DNA of 64,000 nucleotides from Xanthomonas theicola (GTDB taxonomy: Bacteria; Pseudomonadota; Gammaproteobacteria; Xanthomonadales; Xanthomonadaceae), in assembly GCF_014236795.1 (NCBI RefSeq), contig NZ_CP049017.1, positions 3,512,001 through 3,576,000 of the forward strand, written 5' to 3'. This document shows, one piece after another, positions 38,801 through 48,094 of this stretch. Numbering within the stretch: the stretch's first letter is position 1; each line of letters opens with the position of its first letter. The position numbers and the translations under genes were made by a program. The notes below the pieces were generated by a model, which was given only the letters and a program-made list of their open reading frames with translations, ran no database searches and was not told the DNA's origin.

Positions 38801-38936
38801 CAAGAACTATGCCTCGTACGTCTACAACGGCTTTGGGAGCAACGGTCGCCTGGATCCAAACATCACCATCAACAAGACCGGCGATATCAGTTACGTGCCG
38901 CGCACCGTGACGTTCGAGATCGGCGCCAAGTTTTGA
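35895..38936 (+). CDS. TonB-dependent outer-membrane receptor, Oar-like
   Basis: A 1013-residue outer-membrane receptor. The signal peptide ends MPALAQ (about residue 33). A carboxypeptidase-regulatory-like domain covers about 36-105 (GNYTIVGLPPGTYTVEA), followed by a plug domain (LHQIQQLPQATRNFLEFA, GGASNASAGNLYIDGVGQ) and a large beta-barrel ending FEIGAKF. Such receptors import glycans or siderophores using TonB energy. Together with the glycosidase, LacI regulator and tryptophan halogenase, it forms a typical xanthomonad carbohydrate-utilisation locus. An imperfect palindrome GTAACGATCCCGTTTAC sits 22 bp upstream and could be a second operator. Confidence 0.92.
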   Translation: MKRTRCGSNLPARSLLCCALASCLFTAMPALAQSSSATLRGQVAAAQAGTEVTVTNTATGSVRRAQVAANGNYTIVGLPPGTYTVEANGVSRTVTLQVASSSTVDLDAGTTAAPGGAATTLDTVTVTAPPTLKDVKTSEVGNVVSLHQIQQLPQATRNFLEFADTVPGMVFTVDGSGNTKLRGGASNASAGNLYIDGVGQKSYVRSGGIAGQSDTQGNPFPQLAIGEYKVITSNYKAEYGQISGAAITAATKSGSNQFHGEAFYRYTDQDLRDKRPDEEKNGKIDSQTKEYGFALGGPIIQDRMHFFVAYEGKENVVPKSVQAQANALPYVGFLPSNLSSQYGAANLPFTEDLFFGKIDFEPTDRDRIELSALYRDETQIANIGGFSTPEQAVDKINKDKRSNLRWQHSGDNWFNELIVGTEDSKNNPTARNFGNGIRYIYLSPRANSNDIDEYPFLLTGPAGGLSVQRKSQKGWFLQNDLTFTSFEWHGEHTIKMGVSYKDVKLIAQDAAAVNPQFAYAVDANGVAATPYRVDFVGPYNVPGQKATVESPSRQYGIYIQDDWAATDKLMINAGVRYDYEDTPAYTRFRHPQAFVDALYGDDPDLPGQQPWANRLLPSGIDVADYISTGHNRKNFKDAWAPRLGFSYDLFGDERAVLHGGAGRSYDRNLFEQLALETSKGALAPVAVYFQNPATGTCYKADRICTAWDPRYLNGVGQLTSIPGVSGNGEMFMFNNKLKTPYSDQYSIGISNQVGDWFTDMTFQRVLSYDGFVMSLINRYPDGSYFQNGSIPWGEPVPGYQNTIIGDNGLEQRSSQVLLSAEKPYTKESGWGLTLAYTHTSARQNRQIDEPYALDKATIHDYPFVKSNAVAAHRFVASGSIDGPWGVTFGAKVVLATPEPINTIACYGKVDADGGTCQQIGVVPPGSGKFLLGGKIWRYRTVDFQASKDFTVYNDFKLSARINLLNAFNFKNYASYVYNGFGSNGRLDPNITINKTGDISYVPRTVTFEIGAKF

Positions 38937-39051
38937 TCCAGCGCCATGCCCGCGCGCGTGTCCGGGCCGGCGCGCGTGGGGCATTGCGGACGGGCCCGCT
39001 TGGCCCCGTCCGCGTCTCGGTCGCTCCTTCTTCTCACAGGACCGCGCTCGC

Positions 39052-40569
39052 ATGCTCGCCGCCCCTCTCCGCCACCTGGTCATCGTCGGCGGCGGCACCG
39101 CCGGCTGGATGGCCGCCGCCGCGCTGGCGCGCGTGCTGGGCCCGGCCTACCGCATCACCCTGATCGAGTCGGAACAGATCGGCATCGTCGGCGTCGGCGA
39201 GGCCACGGTGCCGCACATCAAGGCCTTCAACAACCTGCTGGGCATCGACGAGGCGCAGTTCGTGCGCCAGACCCAGGGCAGCTTCAAGCTCGGCATCGAG
39301 TTCGTCGACTGGCATCGCCCGGGCGCGTCCTACGTCCACGGCTTCGGCACCGAGATCGGGCATCCGCTCGGGCTGCTGCCGTTCCAGCAGTACTGGATCA
39401 AGCAGGCGCTGCTCGGCAAGGCCAAGCCGCTGGGCGCCTACACGCTCAATACAGTTGCGGCCAAGCGCGGCAAGTTCATGACCTCCGCCAGCGATGCGCC
39501 GCCCAATTCGCCGCTGGCCAACATCGCCTACGCCTACCATTTCGACGCCTCGCTGTACGCGGCGTTCCTGCGCCGCTTCGCCGAGCAGCGCGGGGTGGCA
39601 CGGCGCGAGGGCATCGTCGAGGAGGCGCAGCTGCATCCGGAATCGGGCGACGTCGTCTCGGTGCGGCTGGCTTCGGGCGAGGTGATCGCCGGCGACCTGT
39701 TCATCGACTGCTCCGGCTTCCGCGGCCTGCTGATCGAGCAGGCGCTGCACACCGGCTACCACGATTTCAGCCACTGGCTGCCGTGCGACCGCGCGCTGGC
39801 GGTGCCGTGCGCCAAGGTCGGGCCGCCGACGCCGTACACCCGCGCCACCGCGCGCGCGGCCGGCTGGCAATGGCGCATCCCGCTGCAGCACCGCACCGGC
39901 AACGGCTATGTGTATTCCAGCGCGCACCTCAGCGACGACGAAGCCGCAGCCACGCTGCTGGCCAACCTGGACGGCCCGGCGCTGGCCGATCCGCGCCCGC
40001 TGCGCTTCCTCACCGGGCGCCGCAAGCAGGCGTGGAACCGCAACGTGGTCGCGCTGGGCCTGGCCAGCGGCTTCATGGAGCCGCTGGAATCCACCAGCAT
40101 CCACCTGATCCAGTCCGGCATCTCCAAGCTGCTGGAGCTGTTCCCGCGCGAGGGCATCAGCCCGGTGCTGGTGCAGCGCTACAACGAGCGCATCGCCTTC
40201 GAGTTCGACCGCATCCGCGATTTCCTGGTGCTGCACTACAACGCCACCGAGCGCGAGGACAGCGACTTCTGGCGGCAGTGCCGCAACATGGCGATCACCC
40301 CGGAGCTGCAAGCGACGCTGGACCTGTTCCGCGACAGCGGCCGCTTCTACCGCAACGGCGAGGAGATGTTCGCCGAGATCAGCTGGGTGCAGGTGATGGT
40401 CGGGCAGGGCATCCTGCCGCGCGCCTACCACCCGCTGGTGGACCAGGTGCCGGCCGCGGACATCGAACGTTTCGTCGCCAGCGTCGAGCAGACCATCGGC
40501 CATTGCGTGGACGCGATGCCGCCGCACCAGGCCTTCATCGACCGCTACTGCGCGGCGGCGCCGGCCTGA
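39052..40569 (+). CDS. Tryptophan halogenase family flavoprotein
   Basis: A 505-residue FAD-dependent protein of the tryptophan halogenase family. The nucleotide-binding GGGTAGWM lies at 13-20, GVGEATVPHIKAF at about 50, the catalytic-type lysine in SFKLGIEFVDW, CSGFRGLLIEQ near 220 and the halogenase signature WxWxIP (WQWRIP) at about 272. All residues needed for halogenation are present. In xanthomonad and Caulobacter glycan loci such genes often accompany TonB receptors, and their actual substrates there are unknown. It starts 115 bp after the receptor gene, likely the same operon. Confidence 0.88.
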   Translation: MLAAPLRHLVIVGGGTAGWMAAAALARVLGPAYRITLIESEQIGIVGVGEATVPHIKAFNNLLGIDEAQFVRQTQGSFKLGIEFVDWHRPGASYVHGFGTEIGHPLGLLPFQQYWIKQALLGKAKPLGAYTLNTVAAKRGKFMTSASDAPPNSPLANIAYAYHFDASLYAAFLRRFAEQRGVARREGIVEEAQLHPESGDVVSVRLASGEVIAGDLFIDCSGFRGLLIEQALHTGYHDFSHWLPCDRALAVPCAKVGPPTPYTRATARAAGWQWRIPLQHRTGNGYVYSSAHLSDDEAAATLLANLDGPALADPRPLRFLTGRRKQAWNRNVVALGLASGFMEPLESTSIHLIQSGISKLLELFPREGISPVLVQRYNERIAFEFDRIRDFLVLHYNATEREDSDFWRQCRNMAITPELQATLDLFRDSGRFYRNGEEMFAEISWVQVMVGQGILPRAYHPLVDQVPAADIERFVASVEQTIGHCVDAMPPHQAFIDRYCAAAPA

Positions 40570-40599
40570 GCGCGCCGTCGCGATCGCTGGCCGCGGCAA

Positions 40600-40638
40600 A
40601 AAAAGAGGCCACCCGCACCAGGCGGGGGCCTTCTCAAA
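40600..40638 (+). terminator. Bidirectional rho-independent terminator
   Basis: AAAAAAAGAGGCCACCCGC pairs with GCGGGGGCCTTCT across an ACCAG loop. It lies between the halogenase gene and the convergent pyrF, with A- and T-rich flanks suited to ending both transcripts. Confidence 0.75.
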
Positions 40639-40759
40639 TCCGACCGAAGCCGGAGAACGGTTGTGGCGCATCTCCGGCATCGCCGGACGCTGCGCATGCT
40701 ACCGGCACTGCGCAGCTAATGCAATGGCTTAAGTTAATCAATATAAGTCATTGATATTA

Positions 40760-41503
40760 CTAGATAGATCGACTGTCCTTCAACGCCGCGAGCGTCGCCG
40801 CGATCTCGTCTTGGATCGCGCCGGCGGCGGCGCACGGGTCTGTGGCCTGGCGGATCGGGCGGCCGACCACGATCGCATCGGCGCCGGCGGCGAACGCCCG
40901 GGCCACGCCGACGGTGCGCTGCTGGTCGTCGCCGACCGGGCCGCCGGGGCGGATGCCCGGGCACACGATCGAGAAGCCGGCGCCGGTGGCGCGGCGGATC
41001 GGCGCCGCTTCCTGGCCGGAGGCGATCACCCCATCGATGCCGGCCGCCTGCGCGGCCAAGGCACGCTCCACCACCACCTCTTCCGGTGCGCGATCGATGC
41101 CCATCGACGCCAAGTCGGCGCGGCCCATCGAAGTCAGCACGGTCACCGCCAGCAGGCGCATGTCGCCGCCGTTGGCCGCGGCCGCGGCCTGCATCATCGC
41201 CGGGTGCCAGCCGTGGATCGTGCAGTAGTCCACCGGCCACTGCGACAGGCGCCGGATCACCCCGCCGACGGTGGCCGGGATGTCGAAGAACTTCAAGTCC
41301 ACGAACACGCGCTTGCCGCGCGCGGCCAGCGTCTCCAGCACGTCGAAGTACTCGCCGGAGGCCAGCAGTTCCATGCCGATCTTGTAGAACGCCACCGCGT
41401 CGTCGAGCCGCTCGATCCACGCCAGCGCCTCGGCGCGGTCGGGCACGTCGAGCGCGAAGATCAGCCGTTCGCGCGCGTGCAGCCGCAGCGGCGCACGGCT
41501 CAC
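40760..41503 (-). CDS. pyrF: Orotidine 5'-phosphate decarboxylase
   Basis: A 247-residue TIM-barrel enzyme that converts OMP to UMP in pyrimidine synthesis. It has [12 protein letters not shown] at the start, the catalytic [12 protein letters not shown] (Asp-Lys-Asp), [23 protein letters not shown] and the phosphate-binding VVGRPI. The GTG start at 41503 overlaps the stop of the phosphatase gene (GTGA), so the pair is coupled. The length is normal. Confidence 0.94.
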   Translation of the reverse strand: MSRAPLRLHARERLIFALDVPDRAEALAWIERLDDAVAFYKIGMELLASGEYFDVLETLAARGKRVFVDLKFFDIPATVGGVIRRLSQWPVDYCTIHGWHPAMMQAAAAANGGDMRLLAVTVLTSMGRADLASMGIDRAPEEVVVERALAAQAAGIDGVIASGQEAAPIRRATGAGFSIVCPGIRPGGPVGDDQQRTVGVARAFAAGADAIVVGRPIRQATDPCAAAGAIQDEIAATLAALKDSRSI

Positions 41504-42399
41504 TGCGCCAGCTCCAGCGCGTCGCGCTTGGCCTGGCGGCGCGCGGCGCGCGGCTGCGCGAAGTCGTTGTCGAACAGCACCGGCTCCCAGGACCCGTAGC
41601 TGGGGTTGGGCAGCATCCACCAGCGCTCGCCGAACCAGTCGTGGTACTGCTGCAGCAGCTGCGCGCGGCCGTCCGGCGTGTTGGCCAGGACTTGCACGAA
41701 ATCGCCGAGCTGGTCGCCGAACTGCATCAGCACGCGGTACTGCCGACCGACCAGCTTGCGCCGGCAGTTCTTCTCCGAGCCGTTCTGCTCGCAGCCCTCG
41801 ACCACCGTGCCCAGGCCCAGCAGCACGCTGTTGTCGGCCACCGGCAGGCCGGCGCTGCGCAGGTTGGCCGGGGTCGCGTCGGTCAGGTGCGCGGCGCGGT
41901 TGGACACGTACAGCACGGTGACGCCCTTGGCGGTGGCCGCCTTGGCGAAATCGACCACGCCCGGGATCGGCTTGGCCTTCTTCTCGGCCACCCACTGGTC
42001 CCAGCTGAGCTCGTCGTACTCCTTGCCGTTGCGGATCAGCCGCGCCTGGTACGGCGAGTTGTCCAGCACCGTCTCGTCCACGTCCATCACCACCGCCGGC
42101 TTCAGCCCGGTCGCCGCGTTGCCGCGCTCCTCCGGCACCAGCGCGTCCCAGTTCGGCGCCTTCAACGCCGCATCCAGGCGGTCGGCGGCGCCGCGATAGG
42201 TCTGCTCGGCCACGGCCTGGTATTCGGCCGAGCGCTGCATCCACAGCACCGCGTTGAGGTTGTCGTCGCCGGCCACCGGGGCGTTTGCGGCAGCGGTGGC
42301 GGCAGGCGGCGGCGCCGCATCGGTGGCCGGCGCCTGCGGCTTGCAGGCGGACAGGGCGAGCAAGGCGCAGGCCAGTGCGGTGCGGGCGATCGGGGTCAT
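41500..42399 (-). CDS. 5'-nucleotidase, lipoprotein e(P4) family (HAD acid phosphatase)
   Basis: A 299-residue outer-membrane-type lipoprotein with lipobox LSAC (Cys19). The class C acid phosphatase core has [17 protein letters not shown] (DxDxT nucleophile), VLYVSNRA and the C-terminal [14 protein letters not shown]. e(P4)-type enzymes remove phosphate from nucleotides outside the inner membrane so nucleosides can be taken up. It is coupled to pyrF, which makes a nucleotide-metabolism pairing plausible. Confidence 0.9.
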   Translation of the reverse strand: MTPIARTALACALLALSACKPQAPATDAAPPPAATAAANAPVAGDDNLNAVLWMQRSAEYQAVAEQTYRGAADRLDAALKAPNWDALVPEERGNAATGLKPAVVMDVDETVLDNSPYQARLIRNGKEYDELSWDQWVAEKKAKPIPGVVDFAKAATAKGVTVLYVSNRAAHLTDATPANLRSAGLPVADNSVLLGLGTVVEGCEQNGSEKNCRRKLVGRQYRVLMQFGDQLGDFVQVLANTPDGRAQLLQQYHDWFGERWWMLPNPSYGSWEPVLFDNDFAQPRAARRQAKRDALELAQ

Positions 42400-42538
42400 C
42401 GGCGCGGGAAACCTAGGCGAGTGAATCCGCCGATTTTAGCCGGTTGCAGCGCACGCGGCGGCGCGGCCGGGGCGACGGCGCAAACGACCGGGAAAGTAGA
42501 TGGCCCGATAGCATGCGCGGTTGCCGCGGCGGTGCTCG

Positions 42539-43102
42539 TTAAGCAGCGCCGGCGCCTGCATCGCCATGCGCGGCGTCCAATCGTGCGATCGCATCCGCCA
42601 CGACCGCGTCTAACGGTGCGTCCACGTCCACCGGGATCACGTCGGGTTCGTCCAGCGGCAGTTCCAGCGTGTCGATCTGGCTCTGCAACAGGCGCGGCGG
42701 CATGAAGTGACCGCTGCGCCGCGCCAGGCGCGCAGCGATCACGTGCGCGGCGGCGTGCAGGAACACCAAGCGCATCGGCACGCCGCTGGCGCGCAGTTGC
42801 TGCCGGTGCGCACGGCGCAATCCGGAAAAGGCCAGCACCATGCCGCGGCCGGCGTCGAGCGATTGCCGCAGGCGCAATGCCAATGCCGCCACCCAGGGTC
42901 CGCGTTGCGCGTCGCTGAGCGGGACGCCGCGGGCCATCTGCGCCCTGGCCTCGGCGCTGTGGACAGCGTCGGCATCCAGGAACGCGTGGCCGTAGTGCGC
43001 GGCCAGGGCCTGCGCGACGCTGGTCTTGCCGCTGCCGGAAACGCCCATCACGACGATGGCTTGGCTGTGGCGTGGCGAGGAGGAATGCGCTGTTGCGTGC
43101 AT
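42539..43102 (-). CDS. gntK: Gluconokinase, GntK type
   Basis: A 187-residue P-loop kinase that phosphorylates gluconate to 6-phosphogluconate. The P-loop GVSGSGKT lies near residues 20-27, then FLDADAVHS, PLSDAQRGPW, FSGLRRAHRQQLR and the family marker SGHFMPPRLLQSQIDTLE. The ATG at 43102 is chosen over the GTG one codon upstream. Decayed sugar-transport and sugar-acid genes lie beyond, so it may be the survivor of a larger hexonate cluster. Confidence 0.9.
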   Translation of the reverse strand: MHATAHSSSPRHSQAIVVMGVSGSGKTSVAQALAAHYGHAFLDADAVHSAEARAQMARGVPLSDAQRGPWVAALALRLRQSLDAGRGMVLAFSGLRRAHRQQLRASGVPMRLVFLHAAAHVIAARLARRSGHFMPPRLLQSQIDTLELPLDEPDVIPVDVDAPLDAVVADAIARLDAAHGDAGAGAA

Positions 43103-43244
43103 CACGTGCGGCTAGGCCTGGCGGTGGGTTCGGCATGATGCGCGCGCCGGCGTTGGCGCTGCGTGGTGTCGCATCGGCACGCCACGACCGGCGGAACGCG
43201 CGCTGCCGCTCCATCATCGCATGCCCGCCCGCACGGGATCGCCC

Positions 43245-43560
43245 ATGTCCATGCCACCGCAACGCGCCGATGCACCGCTGCGCCGGACCGAGAAGGTCGG
43301 CGACGGCATCGGCGACATGGGCTTCAATTTCTACTGGGCCAACATCTTCGCGTTCCTGCCGATCTTCTGCACCGATACGATGGGCCTGTCGGCGGCGGCG
43401 GGCGCGATGCTCCTGCCGACCAAGCTGGTCGATGCGGTCACCGATCCGCTGATGCGGCGATCGCCGACCGCACCCGCACGCACTGGGGCAAGTGCCGGCC
43501 CGATCTGCTGTTCGCCGCGCTGCCGATGGCGACCAGCGGCATGCCGCCGGACCGGGGCAG
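43245..43560 (+). pseudogene. Truncated GPH-family sugar:cation symporter
   Basis: Starts with EKVGDGIGDMGFNFYWANIF and FAFLPIFCTDTMGLS, then TKLVDAVTDPLM, the exact pattern of helices 1-2 in glycoside-pentoside-hexuronide transporters. A one-base shift at about 43455 continues with AIADRTRTHWGKCRPDLLFA, after which the homology ends. Roughly 350 of about 450 residues are missing. Confidence 0.75.
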
Positions 43561-43725
43561 GGCGGCCGGCCTCGATCGAGGCGGCGGCGACGAATGGCCG
43601 GGGTGACCGGAGGTGGCCGCCGTGCTCCCCAGCACTTCGACACTGCCGCTTTTGCCACGTCTGTTGCGCCTGCCCGCGCGCCCGGGGCGGGGTGCGATGG
43701 AGCGCCGCCCGCACCGCGGCGATCC

Positions 43726-44625
43726 TCACGCCGCGGCGCGTTGCGCCCTCGCGTACTGGGTCGGCGTCATCCCCACGTGCCGCGAGAACGCCGCACTGAA
43801 GGTACTGGCGGAGTTGTAGCCGACGCGCTCGGCGATCACGGCGACGCCCTCCCCGTCGCGGCGCAACAGCTCCTTCGCAATCGCCATGCGCGCAGGTATT
43901 CCATCGGTGCCGCGCCCACGGTGCGATCGAACCGTTCTAAGAAGGCAGAGCGCGACAGCGCCGCTTCCTTGGCCAGTTCGGCGACGGTCCATGGGCGAGT
44001 CGGGCGCGCGTGCAGCGCGCGGATCGCCGACGCCAGGCGAGGATCGGCCAGTCCGCGCAACAAGCCCGGCGACGCGCCGGTTCCCGCGCTCGAACGCAGC
44101 GCTTCGATCAGCAGCACTTCCAGCAGCCACGCCAGCGCCACCTCGCGCGCGGGCCGCTGCGCGCGCGCCTCTTCGCCCACCATATGCACCAGCGTGGCCA
44201 GCCGCGGCTCGCCGCGCACGTGCACCAGCTGCGGCAGCAACGCGACCAGCAGGGCCGCGTCGGGCGAGCCGAAGCTGCAATGGCCCACCAGCATGCGCAG
44301 GTCGGCGGGGCCGTCCTGGCGGCCGATCCGGAACTGGCCCGCACCCACTGCGTGCGGCGGCGTGCCGGCGTCCGTCACAGGCGGCGGCAGGCTCGACATG
44401 GCCACGCCATGGGCCGCTGGCACCAGGACGAAATCGCCCGGCTGCAGCTCGATCGCCGCCTGCCCGTCGATCGCCAGGCGGCAGACACCTTACCAGGATC
44501 GCGCAATAGAACGGTTGCCCGGCGTCCGAGCGGCGGACGGCCCACGCGCCGGCGCCGAGCACGACCTTCGAGAACCGGGCGGCGGGCTGCAGCAGGGTGA
44601 CCACCTCAGCGAGCGGATCGACCAT
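43726..44625 (-). pseudogene. AraC-family regulator with cupin_6-type sensor, two frameshifts
   Basis: The ATG at 44625 opens MVDPLAEVVTLLQPAARFSK. The frame breaks near 44490, resumes with VPAAHGVAMSSLPPP and the ligand domain to RPWTVAELAKEAALSRSAFL and GAAPMEYLRAWR. It shifts again at about 43890 into MAIAKELLRRDGEGVAVIAE and RVGYNSASTFSAAFSRHVG, ending ARAQRAAA. All parts of an AraC regulator are present, so it is either freshly broken or damaged by two sequencing errors. It is divergent from the SDR gene, its probable target. Confidence 0.78.
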
Positions 44626-44725
44626 GCCGGACTCCTGCAAAAGAAATATGCACCACGGCTTGTAGCGAGTACGGCTGGCGCCGCCCATCGCGGCGACACC
44701 GCCATCACCCCGCAAGGAGTTCCCC

Positions 44726-45466
44726 ATGAAGACCGTCCTGATCACCGGCTGCTTGTCCGGCTTCGGCCTCGAGATCGCCCGCTACTTCCTGGACCGCGAT
44801 TGGCGCGTCGTGGCCACCCTGCGCACGCCGCGCGACGGCATCCTGCCGAGCGCCTGCGCGTGCTCGCGCTCGACGTCACCGATGCGCAGAGCATCCAACA
44901 GGCCCTGGAGGCCGCCAGGCCGATCGACGCGCTAGTCAACAACGCCGGCTTCGGCGCGGCCGCGCCGTTCGAGTGCACGCCCATGGCCACCGCGCGCCAG
45001 CTGTTGGAGACCAATGCGCTGGGCACGATGGCGCTGACCCAGGCTGTGCTGCCGCAGTTCCGCCAATTGCGCGGCCGGGGTCGTCGTCAACGTGAGCTCC
45101 AGCGCGACGCTGAAGCCGCTGCCCCTGCTGGCCGCATACCGGGCGAGCAAGGCGGCGGTGAACGCCTTCACCGAATCGCTGGCCGCCGAAGTCGCGCAGT
45201 TCGGCGTGCGCATGCACCTGGCGCTGCCCGGCCGCGCGCCGGATACCCGCTTCGGCGACAACGCCCGGCCCTACATGACCGGGCTCGACCACGCCGCCTA
45301 CGCCGCGCTGGTGAAAGGCTTCGTCGCCAGTGCCGGCAAGGCCGGGCCGATCACCCGCCCGCAGGACGTGGCCGAGGCCGTGTGGCGCGCCGTCACCGAT
45401 CCGGCCAACCCGATACGCATCCCAGCCGGTGCGGATGCCGAGGGCTGGGCGGCCGAACTGGGATGA
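44726..45466 (+). pseudogene. Short-chain dehydrogenase/reductase, two frameshifts
   Basis: Begins MKTVLITGCLSGFGLEIARY (Gly-rich NAD-binding motif) and shifts near 44850 to LRVLALDVTDAQSIQQALEA with NNAGFGAA. It shifts again near 45080 to VVNVSSSATLKPLP and AYRASKAAVNAF (Y-x3-K catalytic pair, Ser in the preceding strand), ending EGWAAELG. The whole SDR length is represented. As with the neighbouring araC, two indels only; error versus decay cannot be decided here. Confidence 0.78.
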
Positions 45467-45515
45467 CGCAGGCGCATCGCGCCCGGAACCTCGTCCGGGC
45501 GGAGGCGGGCGTGGT

Positions 45516-45878
45516 TCAGCGTTCGGCCGGCCACTGGCGAAAGTTCACGCACACCGTGGACTTGTCCAGCATCGCGAACTCGCGCGAACCCCACGGCTTG
45601 AGCGCGACCCGGTTGGCGTTGGGGTGCAGCAACTGCGGCGCGCGCGTGGACAGTTCCTCGAAGATCGCATCGACATCGTCGGTATCGATGCCGAGCTCCG
45701 GACGATCCTTCGCCGCCCACTCGGGATTCTCGACCAGATAGGCCTTGGCGCCGTCGCGCGCGACGACCGCCATGGTCGCGTCCCGGTACAAGACGGCAAA
45801 GCCCAGGCCATCGACGAAGAAATCGAGTCCGTCCTGCAGGCGTTCGTAGAAGATCTTCGGGATGAGGTTCTTGAACAA
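45516..45878 (-). CDS. VOC (glyoxalase/bleomycin resistance) superfamily protein
   Basis: A 120-residue single-domain vicinal-oxygen-chelate protein. The best start is a TTG at 45878 preceded by AGGGAA, giving FKNLIPKIFYERLQDGLDFF at the N-terminus. The beta-alpha-beta-beta-beta pattern is visible (FAVLYRDATMAVVARD, AYLVENPEW, GSREFAMLDKSTVCVNFRQW). The conserved Glu/His pattern fits bleomycin-resistance-like proteins, but the ligand is unknown. It is the only intact gene in this decayed stretch. Confidence 0.75.
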   Translation of the reverse strand: MFKNLIPKIFYERLQDGLDFFVDGLGFAVLYRDATMAVVARDGAKAYLVENPEWAAKDRPELGIDTDDVDAIFEELSTRAPQLLHPNANRVALKPWGSREFAMLDKSTVCVNFRQWPAER

Positions 45879-45969
45879 GGGGATTCCCTGCGCTGGCGGA
45901 GAGGCCGGGGGAAGGCGCGCGGCGGAAGCCAGGTTCGCACGAGGGCTTTTTGTGGCACCTGCCGGACCT

Positions 45970-46760
45970 CCATCGCCGAGCGCAGCATAGTCGCTTCGCG
46001 ACGCCTTGGCCAACCGCGCATCCGCAGCCAGCGGCGCGAACACCGCATCCAGCGCGAGGAACGCGCCCACGGCATGGCCGGCATCGCCGGTCGCGCCGCG
46101 ACCGATCCCGCCCAGCGCCGCGCCCGGCGGATCCACCAGCGCCCCGCCATTGTGCGCCTGCCGCCGCATGCACTGCAGCCATGCCGCCGCCACCGGCAGG
46201 CACAGGTCATCGAGCGCGGGAACGCGCCCTCGGTTTCGATCCAGGCGGCCAGGACCGGGGCGAGGGTGTGCGCCAACTGCAGCACGGCGCGGCTTGCCAC
46301 CGATGTCGGGCGGGTTGTCGCCGCTGAGCACGGTGTCCGGCGCCAGGCCCAGGCAGCGGCGTGGGCGTGGGCGATGTGCGGATGCGCGAAGTCCAGATGC
46401 GCCCCGGCCGGGCAGTCGCCCTTCTCGGCGACGACGCGGGTAAGCAGGCGCACCGCCGGGTCGGCCAGGCGCGCGAACGCAGCGGGCCGTTGGTCTTGCG
46501 CGCGCAGCACCTCGCAGATCGCGCCGATCACGCGCAGCGCGGGGCGTTCTTCGAGGGCGGCGAGGGCGTAAGGCCGTCCTGCGCACGCAGCGCATCGCGT
46601 CCCTGCGGATTGTGCAGGGACACGGCGCAGATCGCCCAGACCGGTGCGTCGGCGAGCAGGTCGAGGAAGATGCGGCGGGCGTTGCCGATGCCGAGCCCGC
46701 CGCCTGGCCGCTGCACGCGGACGACGCGTGAGGCGCCAGTCGGTGGACCGCATTCGCCGC
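45970..46760 (-). pseudogene. Mannitol dehydrogenase / fructuronate reductase family relic
   Basis: Segments of the long-chain polyol dehydrogenase family appear in order in different minus-strand frames. They are FLDLLADAPVWAICAVSLHN with ALRAQDGL, then YALAALEERPALRVIGAICE and ADPAVRLLTRVVAEKGDCP, then TVLSGDNPPDIGGK and VLAAWIETEGAFP, then GAFLALDAVFAPLAADARL near the end. At least four frameshifts exist and the central catalytic block (K-x5-N-x2-H) is deleted. Members oxidise mannitol or reduce fructuronate/tagaturonate. It is a clear pseudogene. Confidence 0.7.
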
Positions 46761-46864
46761 TGAACCGCACGATGCGGTATCGGGGCGGCAGCGATGAGAC
46801 AATGATCGCCGCCCTACCCTGCGCATGGCGCCGGGCCGTTTTGTTCCCTTCTGCTGGATGCTCG

Positions 46865-47773
46865 ATGTTCTTTCGCAACCTGACCCTGTTCCGTTTTCCC
46901 ACCACCCTCGACTTTTCCCAGATCGACATGCTCCTGCCGGAGGTCCAGCTCAAGCCGGTCGGCCCGCTGGAAATGAGCTCGCGCGGCTTCATTTCCCCGT
47001 TCGGCCGCGACGAGCGCGAGGTGTTGTCGCACCGCATCGCCGAGTTCCTATGGCTGACCGTCGGCGGCGAGGACAAGATCCTGCCCGGCTCGGTGGTCAA
47101 CGACCTGCTCGAACGCAAGGTCGCCGAGATCGAGGAGAAGGAGGGACGCCGGCCCGGCGGCAAGGCGCGCAAGCGGCTCAAGGACGACCTGATCCACGAA
47201 TTGCTGCCGCGCGCCTTCGTCAAGTCCTCGCGCACCGACGCGATGCTCGACCTGCAGCACGGCTACGTCGCGGCGGACACCTCCAGCCGCAAGAGCGGCG
47301 AGAACGTGATGTCCGAGATCCGCAGTGTGCTGGGCAGTTTTCCGGCATTGCCGCTGAACGCGGAAGTGGCGCCGCGCTCGATCCTGACCGGCTGGATCGC
47401 CGGCGAGCCCCTACCCGATGGCCTGAGCCTGGGCGAGGAGTGCGAGATGAAGGATCCGATCGAAGGCGGCGCGGTGGTCAAGTGCCAGCACCAGGAACTG
47501 CGTTGCGACGAGATCGACAAGCACCTGGAAGCCGGCAAGCAGGTCACCAAGCTGGCGCTGATCCTGGACGACCACGTCTCTTTCGTGCTCGGCGACGACC
47601 TGGTGATCCGCAAGCTGAAGTTCCTCGATGGTGCGCTGGACCAGTTGGAGAACGCCGACCAGGACGGCGTGCGCGCCGAACTGGACGCGCGCTTCGCGCT
47701 GATGAGCGCCGAGGTGCGGCGCCTGTTCCTGCTGTTGGAAGACGCGCTGAAGCTGAGCAAGGCGGACACCTGA
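46865..47773 (+). CDS. rdgC: Recombination-associated protein RdgC
   Basis: A 302-residue nucleoid-associated DNA-binding protein that forms a ring-shaped dimer on double-stranded DNA and limits RecA activity. The family start MFFRNLTLFRFP, GFISPFGRDE, LLPRAFVKSSRTDAMLD and LTGWIAGEPLPDGLSLGEEC are all present, and the length matches RdgC exactly. The ATG at 46865 begins the conserved N-terminus, so extended starts upstream are rejected. Confidence 0.95.
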   Translation: MFFRNLTLFRFPTTLDFSQIDMLLPEVQLKPVGPLEMSSRGFISPFGRDEREVLSHRIAEFLWLTVGGEDKILPGSVVNDLLERKVAEIEEKEGRRPGGKARKRLKDDLIHELLPRAFVKSSRTDAMLDLQHGYVAADTSSRKSGENVMSEIRSVLGSFPALPLNAEVAPRSILTGWIAGEPLPDGLSLGEECEMKDPIEGGAVVKCQHQELRCDEIDKHLEAGKQVTKLALILDDHVSFVLGDDLVIRKLKFLDGALDQLENADQDGVRAELDARFALMSAEVRRLFLLLEDALKLSKADT

Positions 47774-48094
47774 GCCGTCGCCGCGCCCTCACGCCCGCAC
47801 GCCGGCACGGCGGCTGGCCGACCTGCAGGAGGCTCAGGCCCGCAACCGCCGAAGCCGCTCCCTGCACAATGGCCGGCGCACTCGCCGGAAACACTGTAGG
47901 AGGGGCTTCACTCCCGACAGCGCGACATTCGTCCCCCCGCTTCGCCGGCCCGATGCCGCCGCCGCACCGCGCGCTGCGCTCGCCCCGGTGCAGCGCAGCG
48001 GCTCGCGGGCGTTGCCAGAAGTCCAGCCGCGACATGCAGCGCGATCAGTGCGCCCGGTCATCGTGCGCCGGCGCATGAGCGGTATGCTGCGCGC
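47774..48094. other. Intergenic region with degraded repeat
   Basis: No gene. A degraded xanthomonad repeat, CTGTAGGAGGGGCTTCACTC then CCGACAG, lies at about 47896-47923. The promoter of the downstream protease gene should lie in the last 80 bases. Confidence 0.5.

Noticed and set aside
34107..39098. 1663-codon open frame on the minus strand
   Set aside because: Antisense shadow of the TonB receptor and LacI genes in high-GC DNA; low-complexity Arg/Ala/Val text with no domain.
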